From: Centroberyx gerrardi
Lineage: Eukaryota; Chordata; Actinopteri; Beryciformes; Berycidae
Direction of reading: 5' to 3'
Assembly (NCBI RefSeq): GCF_048128805.1
Contig: NC_136003.1
Location: 26,286,885 to 26,350,884, forward strand
Length of the DNA stretch: 64,000 nt
The notes below the pieces were generated by a model that was not told the origin of the DNA, ran no database searches, and saw only the letters and a program-made list of their open reading frames with translations. A program made the position numbers and the translations under genes. This document shows positions 1 to 20,502 of this stretch, piece after piece. Every line of letters begins with the position of its first letter. Positions within the stretch are counted from its first letter, which is position 1.

Positions 1-1192
1 GTTTCTGTAGGTGGCGCTCTTTTTATCTGTCTGTTCATTTGTCTGCTCATGCTAACTACCCAGTTCTTCTTCTGTTTATTATAAACAATCCGGAAAAGTC
101 AAACACATCACTTCCGCCAAAGGATTTTTCCCAGGAAAGACCTACCAGACACCGGCTGTCCCTACTGTGTTATATCAATCATCTATAGAGAGCAGCAAAA
201 TGCACATTTATTTATTTATGAAAATGTGTGGATCATTACTTTAAGTTAGCGATAAGAGTCTTTTTCTTGCTCCTGCTGTCTCATGCCTTTTGGACTTCAT
301 GTCAGTATAGATGGTAGCAGTATTGTCACTGTTCAGTGTGTGAGGGTGTATGGTAGAAGTGTGTATGTGTGCGTGTGTGTGTGTGTGTGTGATGGGGGAT
401 CACAGGCGGTGTCTGTGGCAGTGGAGGGGGTTCTGGCGAGATGTCCGTTATGAAACCGCTGGAGTGCTGGAGTGCAGCTGGAAAGGGAGGCGGTGGCGAG
501 CGTATCGAGCGGCCCTCGGTGGCTTGACGCTGCCAGTGACCTTGGCCTCTGGGGCTAATGGAAGTAGAGGGCAGCAGAGGCCCGGCACGCTCTCTCTGTG
601 TCTGCCAAACCAACCGACTCCCTCCCAAACCGCACCGCAGCCCCACCCCCTCCACCCCCTCCACCCCCAGCCACCTTCATATCGGTGTCATTCTGACTTC
701 TTGTCCTTTTCCCTCTTTTTTCCCCTTGTTTTCTCTCCCCCTTGTTAATAAAGCTTGAATTGACTCACGGTGGTATCATAGCCATGAGGTCAAAGACGAG
801 TGTCAAGCCCATCAGGTCAGGTTTTAGGTCAAACTAATCGTTATCACCGCCACAGGCAGCTGCCGGAACAAAGCAGCAGCAGCGGTGGATTTTATTTCTG
901 CACAGAATGGAAGTTTTGTCAAGAAGCATCATATTTTTGACCTGTTATTTTCACACTTCATATGCAGCCTTTTGTTTTGGTTCCATTCCATTACACAATA
1001 AACTTCTTCGTTATCCCGCCTTTATAATTGGATTTCGATTGGCAAATTACAAAAAAGGGAAATGAAGGCTGTCATTGATCTTTGCTCGTATTGATTTGTC
1101 TGCATAACATGAAGCGCACAATGTGATTGACTGGACTGTAGCTCGTAGAAGACTGACAGCTGAAGCAGCGCCCCGACACATGGTGACTAGTG

Positions 1193-1225
<33 letters not shown>

Positions 1226-2047
1226 TTTTGGGAAAGTAGAAGTGTGCTTATGTGGCGCCCCCTGGCTTTGAATGAGCTTACAGTAATATAAGAGGCTGTT
1301 TAGTAGGCTAGATACTTTTTTTAATTTGCAGGAATTTTATATTTGTTTTTGCAAGTTTGCACTGCCATTACAAGTTTCTCAGTGGTTGTGTGAGTGTGTG
1401 TAAGTGTGTCTGAATGAGAGTGTATGTGTGTGTGAATGAGTGTGTGTGTGTGTGTGTGTGTGTGTATGGTAAGTACACGGGCCTGTTTTCACAAAGTATT
1501 TCAGAGTAAGAGTGCTCATTTGGGATTTGACCAAACTCCTGTTGTTATATGCGTTTATCATTAAAAATACAACAAACAGCCCACTCAGCAAAAACGTTTA
1601 ATGTATATTAATAGTATAGTATTAATAGTAATACCTCCTTAATTAATTAACAAATGTTTCATATGAGTTGGTCTTTGTCAGGTGTGTTTGAAACGATACC
1701 ATAACCCATAATCCCTTTGAATATTTTAGGACTATGTTAGGACTTCATACTGAAACAGCGCCATATAAATTCAGCATGGATAAATACAAAGACTAAATAC
1801 AAACATACAAACAACATAAAATACATTGACAGGATTACAACACATCAGATACAAATACAGATATCAGTATTTACATAGTAAATCCCCAGAAAAGGGCAGC
1901 AATCGAAGCCACAGACAACAGTGAAGAATAAAGAGTCGTAAAGGAAAGGTCTAATTTCATAACCTGCATTAAAACCTGTGTGTTTCTTTCTGTGTGAGGA
2001 GGTCAAAATGTTGTTTGTCACAGTAAAACTCTTTCTTGGCGCTGCAG
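1..2047. other. Non-coding DNA upstream of kcnh6
   Basis: I see no convincing gene here. The stretch holds GT/AC microsatellites (about 361-390, 1196-1222 and 1438-1464), a C-rich tract near 640-680 and an AATAAA at 747-752 that could be the poly(A) signal of an upstream gene but is unsupported. The open frames around 326-758 are low-complexity shadows of the GT and C-rich tracts. It may be intronic DNA of kcnh6, because that gene's PAS-domain exons are not in the window and should lie further upstream. Confidence 0.5.
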
Positions 2048-2235
2048 GAATGCGGAGCAGACCTACTTTGAGTTTTTAACGGCTTGTCTAGCAGCAGGGA
2101 AAGCGGTGGATGCCCTCACACTCACAGAGCCACTGGACCATTTATTAAGCGTGTTTGAACGGACGGGGATCCCACTGCGAGGGCTGGGCTACAGGGTGCT
2201 AAGGCGGAGGGGGGCGAGCGAGGGAGGGAGAGGGA
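2048..2235 (+). other. Candidate exon with protein-like open frame, unidentified
   Basis: A pyrimidine-rich tract ending in GCTGCAG at 2042-2047 looks like a splice acceptor. After it a frame whose codons start at 2049 stays open and reads as ordinary protein (NAEQTYFEFLTACL, then LDHLLSVFERTG) before running into GA-rich low complexity near 2220. I do not recognise the protein. It does not match the ERG channel segment expected before S1. It could be an exon of an unannotated upstream gene, 5' untranslated sequence of the candidate first exon at 2323, or chance. Confidence 0.22.
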
Positions 2236-2322
2236 GAGAGAGAGAGAGACACAGACACACAGAGGGAAACCTTCTCCCTCTCTTAGTATTCTCCTGCTGT
2301 TTGCCCCGTCACACTCTTCAAC

Positions 2323-2349
2323 ATGAGCTTCAAACAGAAACTCCAGCCT
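2323..2349 (+). CDS. kcnh6: Candidate alternative first coding exon of kcnh6 (9 residues)
   Basis: An ATG with A at -3 begins the frame MSFKQKLQP and meets a good donor (CCT|GTGAGT) at 2350 in phase 0. The first channel exon in the window (6387) also begins in phase 0, so this exon could splice to it and give a short N-terminus without a PAS domain. A GA-rich stretch upstream (2220-2275) resembles a fish 5' untranslated region. Nothing but phase and splice-site quality links it to kcnh6, so this is a weak candidate next to the exon at 4292. Confidence 0.22.
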
Positions 2350-2434
2350 GTGAGTACTTCAGCTCTACCGGCTCTCTCACTCTCCCTGTCCTTTTTCCAA
2401 CCACCTTTTTCCCTGTTTGTTTATTCCTTTCCTC

Positions 2435-2440
<6 letters not shown>

Positions 2441-2483
<43 letters not shown>
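2441..2483. repeat. (CT)n microsatellite
   Basis: A near-perfect CT dinucleotide run lies just after the donor of the candidate exon at 2323-2349. It is surrounded by further pyrimidine-rich sequence. Confidence 0.95.
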
Positions 2484-2487
<4 letters not shown>

Positions 2488-2609
2488 TCTCTCTCTTCAT
2501 CTCTGCCTTACCTTGCTGGACAGGTGAGCTACATCCCATCTGTTCCTGGTTGAGTTGACACCATGTCACCTTGTTGAGATATAATCATATCTATGCAATT
2601 GGACACTTG

Positions 2610-4140
2610 TCACATACTTGGTGTGCAGTATCTTCAGGTGTTTTTGCCCTTTTGCTTTTAACGTTTCACCTTTAGTTTCTCACAGTGGTTTGGTTTCACA
2701 TGAGTCAGGCTATTTGCTGTTGTTTGTTGATTTCAAGCAGAGCTACAGGAGAATGCATCCACTGAAAAGTCAGGATTTCATGTTGACTGAAAAACTAAAA
2801 CGCTGTATGAGTGGAATTACCAAGAGGAAAAGAAAATAATCACTAAATGAAATGAATTACCTGTAAAAGCTTTTGCAAATTCCGCCATTCAAGACCCATG
2901 TGGAACACCTTCATTAAAAACTGAAGTTGTAAATTGGATTTTTTTTTTTTGTACAGAAACAAAGCATAGTAGAAAACACATTGTACAATCCACAGTCATG
3001 TCTGTACTTGGAGGACATTTTGTTTTCACGCACTGCCCCTTCCTCTTCCTTTGGAGCCAGTTTAGCTACTACAGCGCCTTGTGCTTTATTACAGGAGATA
3101 CATTTTGCATTCACCATCGTGATTTATATCAAAAAGTTGGCTGGTCTTCTCTAATAACGAGTAGGGAAATTGCACTGCATTTTATTTATCTATAAGGATC
3201 TACTGCTGAAGCTCTATTGTCTTTTAAATCCAGTTTCTGTGAGAACGTACAGACATTGAACTCTTCTTTCCATGGTCATAAAGTTGCAGAGAGGCGTTGC
3301 GTGCAAACTGGAGGTGACGGCTGCTCTCTGGGTCTCATTATGAAACAGAGCCGCGGACAATATCAATAACTTGAAATTTCTCGGATGAGTGAATCTTTGC
3401 TCAGCTGTGCACATGTGCATTCCCATGTTTTCTTTGTGGGTGCATGTTATTATAACACATATACACACACACACGCATGTCCACACATGCACACACAAGG
3501 GTACACACACACACACTCACACACACAGTGATCAACACCTTTTGAAGCCCCACAGATTTGTGTTATGTTAGAATAATTCAATAAGTCCTCTGTGGGTTTT
3601 CACATGCTGGTGTGTTGAAAATATTCAATCCTCTGGGCCAGTACGCTGTTTATTTGTCCCTCTGGTTGTATTAGTCCAGCATCTTTTGACACGGTGGCTT
3701 CGTTCATAGTTATGCAAACTAAAATGCAAAAGAGGTTTCTAACCGACGGAAATTTTGCCAACCGCAAGCGAGCAGATGGAAAGACAGCGATGCATTGACA
3801 GCATGGAAAGTATTTCACCATGGGGCTACTTAGTTAATGTAGATATGGATGTCAACAGCGGCGCATCAGAAGCACATCATAAACAACTGCATGCGGGAGA
3901 AGAGCACTTTGACATCAGCATTGAATAAAACACACAGAGTATTGACCTCACACCCCTCCTGCGTTAATGAAAATTAACTAAAACCGCTCCTCTGTGCATG
4001 GGGCCCGGTCGATTCCAGGGTTTATTGGGGCACTTACTCGCTCTGGCCCGCCATTAACCAGAGTACTGGCATGAGGGTCACATGGTCTATGGAAAATGGG
4101 GGGGGGGGTCACATGGTGAGGCAGAGGCAGGTGAGGCAGC
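2610..4140. other. Non-coding stretch, no gene seen
   Basis: AT-rich DNA with short AC-rich tracts (about 3464-3525) and no recognisable exon or transposon. It precedes the promoter-like region at 4150. Confidence 0.5.
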
Positions 4141-4149
4141 AGTGGGGTG

Positions 4150-4157
4150 TTTAAAAG
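4150..4157 (+). promoter_or_regulatory. TATA-like box of an internal kcnh6 promoter
   Basis: The octamer TTTAAAAG lies about 140 bases before the ATG at 4292. If it works as a TATA box, transcription would begin near 4180 and place that ATG in a short leader. A G-run and two copies of GTCACATGG lie 45-90 bases upstream. This is inferred from position and motif only. Confidence 0.35.
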
Positions 4158-4291
4158 CCCAGCTAATGGTTTGAGCCACTGAAACGCCTGTGGAGAGAGA
4201 GGGGACAGAGCCAGACAGGGACTCTGCGGGGATAAGTGGGTCTGTCAGAGCGAGAGCCGCTGATTTTCCAGCCGAAAACTGTCAGAGAGTG

Positions 4292-4438
4292 ATGCAGGAG
4301 AGGAGATGGCCGTTCCACAGGAGGCGGGTGGGGCTGCCGAGGGCGTTGAGGAGCCGAGCCTCCGGCCTCCTCTGCTGCTGCCACCAGCACCAGGTTGAGC
4401 TGGAGAACCCGGACATGGAGGCTCTCATCGTCGTACCG
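4292..4438 (+). CDS. kcnh6: Putative ERG1b-like alternative first exon of kcnh6
   Basis: An ATG with G at -3 opens a 49-codon frame that ends at CCG|GTCAGT in phase 0, exactly the phase needed to join the S1 exon at 6387. The encoded start is arginine-rich (MQERRWPFHRRR, then ALRSRASG), followed by a run of cysteines and an acidic tail. Human ERG1b is built the same way: a short arginine-rich first exon from an internal promoter, spliced directly to the exon starting VLSLGADV and bypassing the PAS domain. Spliced to the downstream exons it would give a 902-residue channel. The frame starting at ATG 4307 stops before the donor and cannot be used. The residues themselves do not match ERG1b, so the assignment rests on architecture, phase and position. 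Confidence 0.5.
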
Positions 4439-5341
4439 GTCAGTGGGATCAAACTCCTCATCACTCTGTTGACTCAGTCACTGTTAACTTACTGTTGTGC
4501 TTTGGTCTGCCTGTTGACGGTGTTAGACAAATCACTCAGAATGAGGTAGGAGGCTGTTTTGATTTGCATATTGGTCTTCATCACCATGCTGATGGTGGCT
4601 GCAGCTGCCTTTGTTCCTTTGGCAGCATTGAAAGTTGTTGTTGCATATGTGGAAGCTGACACTGTGTGGCCTGTTGGCTGTCAAGGGCTGTGACTTCTTC
4701 TCCTGCCAAAGCTTGGTGTGAATCCTTTCGGGGGAAGCTGTTGCTTACCCTTACAGGCACAGAACATTACACATTAAAGCCTGATTGGCTGTGACAAACA
4801 GCGACAACACACACACACACACAAGCATGCATATATACGGTGTGTGCGCCAGCCACTGATTAATGCTCACACATACACATTTTCCCTGGTTAAATTAACA
4901 ACAGAATGAGTTTGTGAATGTGCTGGAAGAGCTAATAAGGCCATCAGCCCCAGTTCCACTGAGGTGATAGATTTGGTGGTTTGGTGAGAGCAACACTTTA
5001 TTTTCTGGTGCTTGTTCTGGCTCAGCCTGCGGTACAGAGTCATATCTTTGCATGAAAAGGGAAAATGTGAAGCCTAATATAGAAAGAAAGGTGGCATGCA
5101 GTTTGTCTCAGTTTTCTTGTGTGAGACCAGATGAGATCAGGTGAACTCGGGCTGGAATTTCAAAGGTGGTGATGGAGTCAGTGGATTGCTTCTGGAAGAC
5201 AAACACAGAAAACTCTTAGCCTTACTGTAGTTTCTCTGCAAACTGTACAGTGTAAAAAAGCTCTGCACATTCTGAACTATCTACTTTCAAAGTGAGAAGT
5301 TCTTCTACTTACCATAAATTCTCAGTTTTGGCTGTTAAAGT

Positions 5342-6313
5342 AATACACCAAGTTTAAGATTTAAGATTAGCCCGTTGGTCGACTTAAAATGGTGACAACA
5401 TAGACACCAAAATCATCCATGTGTCCCCAGTAGATTGTTTGGTCTGGTGCTCCATGCTAACACTTTAGCAAACACTATGTTGAGTGATAGTAGGCGACTA
5501 GCATTATCTCGAAAGTGAGAAAATGAGAACTTATATCAAGTCTAAAGCTAAATGGTAAGTCATTTTAAATGATATCTGGCCAAATCTGGCATTTTTGTGT
5601 TGTTACAACCTGGCTCAAGGAAATAACAATGAGGGAGCCATACGCCAAAGTAAAAGTTAAAACAATGATTTATTAACTAAAACTAAGGGGTAAACAAACA
5701 CAAACTACATCAAACCAAAAGAACAGAACAAAAGGTGTGCATAGGTGAGGAGGGAGAGAGACACAGACAGTCCGAGGCCTTCTTAAACCCAAGGAGTTCA
5801 CCGGGCCCAGGTGCTCTCCATCAGCTCTGATGATGACTCCACCCACCAGGCTCCTGCAAGATGCAGAGCCAGGAGAGTGGGAGGGTCATCACAGTGTAGG
5901 AGATTGGTAAAATTGATATGAAATAAAAACAACGTACTGTTTTGAACTAGCAGGGACTACTTTCCACTTACATCGGAAGTGAAGGTGGTGGGTGATGGGA
6001 CACAAATCAATATGCAGTAACACAGAGGATGAATGCGTACTCGCTCATCTGAAAAAGTTTCCTAAATAAACCTGGCTACAACATGTATTGAGTTAATGAT
6101 ATTTCATTTTCAAAATGTATGAATGAACAGGAATTTTTTATTACTAAAAGGTCACTTTTCTTACTGTGGATAATGCTAGTTGCCTACTATCACTCAACAT
6201 AGTGGATGCTAAAGTGTTAGCATGCAGCACCGAACTCGATCTAGAGACACATGGATGATTTTGGTGTTTATGTTCTCATCATTTTAAGGGTAAATTGACA
6301 AACTTGGTGTATT
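5342..6313. mobile_element. Long inverted-repeat DNA transposon, non-autonomous
   Basis: The two ends are inverted copies of about 190 bases, starting AATACACCAAGTTT on the left and ending with its complement on the right. Shared inner blocks include the complement pair around CACTATGTTGAGTGATAGTA (5475-5494 and 6190-6209). The interior (about 5600-6080) is unrelated and has no transposase frame, so the element is a MITE or foldback type, possibly with a nested insertion. It ends some 70 bases before the first channel exon at 6387. Confidence 0.75.
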
Positions 6314-6386
6314 CCTTGAACTCGGTTTGAAATTTGTGCTTTGTGCTTTGTCACTGTCACTCCATTAATAAAAACATCTTTCCCAG

Positions 6387-16370
<9,984 letters not shown>

Positions 16371-17789
16371 AACCCCCTACCCCCCCTCCCCACCACCACC
16401 ACCTAAAAAACCTGGTCCTTTACAACCACAGCTCCCCCTTACAATGGATGCAGGGCAGCCATACGTACGGTCAGCCATATGTTCTCCACTTCCTTACTGC
16501 CCCGTCTCTCTAAAACCCCCCCCTGTCCTGTAAAGATGCTGCTGCAGAGCGTGGGCCGCCTCGCCTTCCGCGTCACTGAGGGTCCAGCGGAGCGCCTCTT
16601 GTTTCTTACGAACAGACTCACAGCGTCCCTTGCAGGCTGCCGTAGTTCTGTGCTCCAGCGTCACCTCGCTCTCCAGGTCCTGTGCAACGAAGAGATTAAT
16701 CCCGCCCGACTGGAAGGAACAGTTCTGAAAAACGAGTTGACAATAAGCACACATACATATACACGCGCCATGCAGTCCCCCGGATCTTAAAGCTACGCGA
16801 ACTGCGCCCAGTTCCGAGGTGAAACGTCGAGGGACGGCTCCACCACGCTCCTGTCACGAGTGAAGAAGTATCTACATTCACGTTGTAGAAGAATTGCACA
16901 TTTAGACTCAAAAATAGAAAGATGTAATCATTTATTTGGAACTGAAATTGTTTTATTCCTAATGTTAGAGGTGTAGCGGTTACATTAAGAACCGTACATC
17001 TAGTAAATGTGATAGTTATGAGTGTACAAAATTATAGATTTCACACTGTTGTTGCTTTGGTGTAAGAGGGACAAAAATATCAAAAGGCAAATACCATAGC
17101 TGTCTGGCACACTGTGAATGATGGTGGGACAACTTTGAATGACCAGTGAAGTATAATTTTCATCTCATAATTCCTGTTCTGACGTTTTGACATGAATGGA
17201 CGTCGCTCAGTAAGTATGTCCTTTGATCATGAGAAGCCATCACCATGTAAAGAACCAAGCAGAGCAGGAAGACGTCAGAGGTTCTTGTAGACTATAGCCC
17301 TTACAAAGCATTACAACTGCTTTGCTTGGTTCCCCATGTTTCTGTGTCTATATATCTGTGCTGTTACACTTAAATATGCGTCAACTATTTTTCAGATGAA
17401 CGTGCGTCTGCAATGTCTGTTGACTGTGTTTAACAAAGTGGCACGGCCGCACCGTTTCATATTGAATAATGTACCTGACGCGTTTAACTAAAGGTGCCAA
17501 CATTAGAGGGCTCGGTCTCCCTCATCTCAACTTACTAAGTACTTAAGGGAAACACAGTTGCGGTTGTTAAATGTCCATCTGAGTGGCAAAGTGAAGTGGA
17601 TGGTAACTGTCAGTCACCTGTTGGCACGGCGACGCCCTGCCGCTCTGCCAACAGGTTTTTCACAGTTCCACCCACCAGGTGAATGTAATGCCTTTTCAAG
17701 CATTTATAATTCTGTATAAGGTTTCTTGAAGCACAAATTCCTAACTGTTATTTATCTTTTTTTAGATTAAAGATTATTTATAACACACT
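16371..17789 (+). other. kcnh6 3' untranslated region and downstream DNA
   Basis: No further coding sequence follows the TAG at 16368-16370. The next 1.4 kb is non-repetitive and holds no clear exon. I did not find an unambiguous AATAAA in it, so the end of the transcript is not fixed; an ATTAAAG at about 17766-17772 is a possible variant signal. Confidence 0.4.
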
Positions 17790-18740
17790 ACAGAATCACA
17801 ATGAGAATCCAAATCGCCTTTATTTGCCAAGTACACGAGGAATTTGACCTGGTTTATTGGTGCTGACACGTTACAAGACACTCACACGATACAGGAGTGA
17901 CACACAAGGTGCGGGACAAAACGTAACAGGATCTCACATGTAGTGCAGATAAGATGCACTGGGTGACAGTAGACAAAACAAACACTCTACAAGTACACAC
18001 TGCAAGTATGTAAGTCTACACAAAATACAACCAGCTTGATAAACAGCAAAAGATGCATGAATGACAGATGTGGAAAAAATACAGTTAAGGTGATAGAAAG
18101 CCTGAATATCTTTATCAAAATCCTTGTGCAGATTAGCAGGTCAGTCAGTCTAGGGTAGTGTGTGTGAGTGTGTGTGTGTGTGCATGTGACATTGATGGAT
18201 GATGTGAAGAAGCTTTCAGTGATGAATAGATAAACTTTATTAATAGATAGATAAACTTAGAGTTAGATCTGTAGAGTTAGACCGGGACTGGCTGTGGCAC
18301 ACGATGCAGGAAAAAGATCCTCTGCTGGGTCTTCTTGATTAGATTGAGCGTTTCTTCATCTCTTTTGAGGGGGTTTCAGATGATTTTGCTCAGGAATTTG
18401 AACATCTCCACTGTGCTCCTAGTAGCGCTGTTGATTACCGGGGGCAGATGGGCCTGTGGGTCCTCATGGAAGTCAAACCTTGTTGCTGGCAAACCAGTTG
18501 GCTACCTCTCTCGTCGTCATCTTTGATTAGGCCCACTAAAGTGGCGTCGTTTACAAACTTGAGCAGCTTGACTGAAGCTCACTGGAGGTGCAGTCATTGG
18601 TGTAAAGGGAGGAGAGGAGAGGAGAGGGGAGAGCACACAGGCCTGTGGGTCATTATGTAGATTTCAGGGCGATTGTTGACCAAGAACACGTTGTTATTTA
18701 CAGCAACCACCTGGGGAAGGAATTTCAGGGACAGAGACCT
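17790..18740. repeat. Degenerate retroelement-like repeat
   Basis: The stretch contains phrases typical of common fish interspersed repeats (TTTATTTGCCAAGTACACG, and GGGCCTGTGGGTCC with nearby GTTTACAAACTTGAGCAG). It has no long intact reading frame. Class and orientation are uncertain. A short GT run (about 18158-18182) and a GATA-like tract (18230-18260) interrupt it. Confidence 0.4.
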
Positions 18741-18865
18741 ACACACACACCTATTCAAATCTAAGAGGTAACGTTTGTCTTAGAGTTTAGTTTGACCTTT
18801 GGTGGAAAAAATTAGCCTTTTCTTGCAGGTTTGAAGTGAGAATGTGACATCCTACTCTGTGTGTA

Positions 18866-18937
18866 GGGGGTATAGCTCAGTGGTAGAGCATTTGACTGCA
18901 GATCAAGAGGTCCCCAGTTCAAATCTGGGTGCCCCCT
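18866..18937 (+). tRNA. tRNA-Cys (GCA)
   Basis: A complete 72-base tRNA, nearly identical to the copy at 10178, with anticodon GCA, discriminator T and an immediate TTTT terminator (18937-18940). It lies between the convergent kcnh6 and dcaf7 genes. Its 3' flank (TTTGTCCACATGGCTCTGAC) resembles the flank of the copy at 9543 (TTTGTCCACATAGCTCTAGC). The two therefore probably arose by duplication of a segment larger than the tRNA. Confidence 0.95.
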
Positions 18938-19031
18938 TTTCCCTCAAACCCTTTGTCCACATGGCTCTGACCTTCTGCTGTTTCCAAACCATTCAGCAGG
19001 ACAAAAACAACAATACTGGTAGCTCACAATG

Positions 19032-19080
19032 TCAGGGGGGCGTAGTCTTTGGCAGCAGATCAATAGGAACTCAATTCAAT
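19032..19080 (+). pseudogene. Possible tRNA-Cys relic
   Basis: About 95 bases after the intact tRNA, the segment GGGGGCGTAG...CAGCAGATCAATAGGAACTC...AATTCAAT follows the order of tRNA-Cys landmarks (acceptor, anticodon loop region CAGATCAA, T loop TTCAA). It has deletions and a ruined D arm. It may be a decayed tandem copy. The match is weak enough that chance is possible. Confidence 0.25.
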
Positions 19081-19339
19081 GAATGTTCCCTTGTCTCTGA
19101 GGTATATGCATAATGTATAATGTTTCCACCTGGGCCTGCAGCCATTATGCCTGGAGAACACTGATTAGCTATGTGCATCATAACCTTGCTGTGACTACAT
19201 CTGTGGTTGCTATTGAAGACAGAAAGTCGTGTGTTTCTAACAGCACAGGAACACAACATAATGTGGTTTATCATTAATTTTAAACCGAGCCCAACTAAAT
19301 AAAATAATGCAATGACAGGTTACTTCCTAAGACATGGAG

Positions 19340-20502
19340 GAATACAATTTATTAGTAGAGCAAATTCAATAATACAAACTTTATGAAAAAAGCTACAACA
19401 TGAACACTTGCCTTACCAATATCTTAGTTAATATATTTATATGTATGTACATTTCCCCTTGTACTGGCATGCTACAAGGTCTTGACCTTTAAGTATTGAA
19501 AACAATAGAAAGAGAGGCAGACGAAGAAGAAGACAGGGTCAAACAGCTGTTTCACTTTCCTCCCATTCCACAACTCACTTCTCACACAACAGAAGATGCA
19601 GTTTTCCCAAGCAATGTCGACTGAAAAAAGGGAGAAGAAAATCATCGGGGGGCCAAAGGCTGAACGACATTGCTCTGGTAGGTTCTGAGTCTTATTTGAC
19701 AGGGCATCATCAGCCGAGCTATAACAGAAAGCCAAAACACACCATATGATGACGGACACCACTGCAGTGACAATATGAACCCCTCTCCGGTTATTTTACA
19801 ATTCTCAAAGTTGCACAGGTCACAAGGGACAAAATTTTTAGCCTGGATACAATCATTTGGAGAGAGGATACTGAACACACACCCATTTGAAAATTTAACA
19901 GTTCAAAATTGCCACAGGAGTAAATAAGACTGTAATATATTGATACTTCAATCACCGTTAATATGGTATGAAAACCACAAGAAGGCTACTGAAACATTTT
20001 CCTGAATATTAGAGAGGTCATCTTCCACCGACTGATTCGTGTCAACCTTTCAACTCAAACATACCAAACACCTCTGAGCACAACATCTAAAACCTTCATG
20101 ATAATCTCACGGCTGGCTGAAGTGAAAACTCACACCAAGAAGCAAGTAAAACAAAAAAAAAAAATTCTGTTCTGATTTTCACCGACGACTGCCCAGAGTT
20201 CAAAGCGCTGACGCACTTTACAGCTGCTGTGCAGATAACTGAACGCTACCTTGTAAGCAAAATAAATATGAGCATAAAATACATCTGACAGAAGTACGAC
20301 GGAGTAAAGACATGGAAGAAAATGTAAACCGGGATAGTGTGGAGCGGGGTACGGGATACTCCAAAAACAGTCCAGAAAGTTCGCTCGTCGCCACATCCTC
20401 GTCTTGAAAGCAGCGGGATGACGACTACAAGATCTCACACTTGAAAATTAAGTCCAGGTCTGAAGGAACGGCCCTCTCTTCTCCATCCAAGTGTCCGTGG
20501 GT
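19340..20502 (-). other. dcaf7: dcaf7 3' untranslated region
   Basis: This is the sequence downstream of the dcaf7 stop on the minus strand. A minus-strand AATAAA at 19348-19353 is a plausible poly(A) signal and would give a 3' untranslated region of about 1.1 kb. No coding sequence is seen. The gene converges with kcnh6, leaving the tRNA-Cys at 18866 and the repeat at 17790-18740 between the two ends. Confidence 0.5.

Noticed and set aside
17790-18740. Possible protein-coding retroelement
   Set aside because: Frames are short and broken. It is recorded only as a degenerate repeat.
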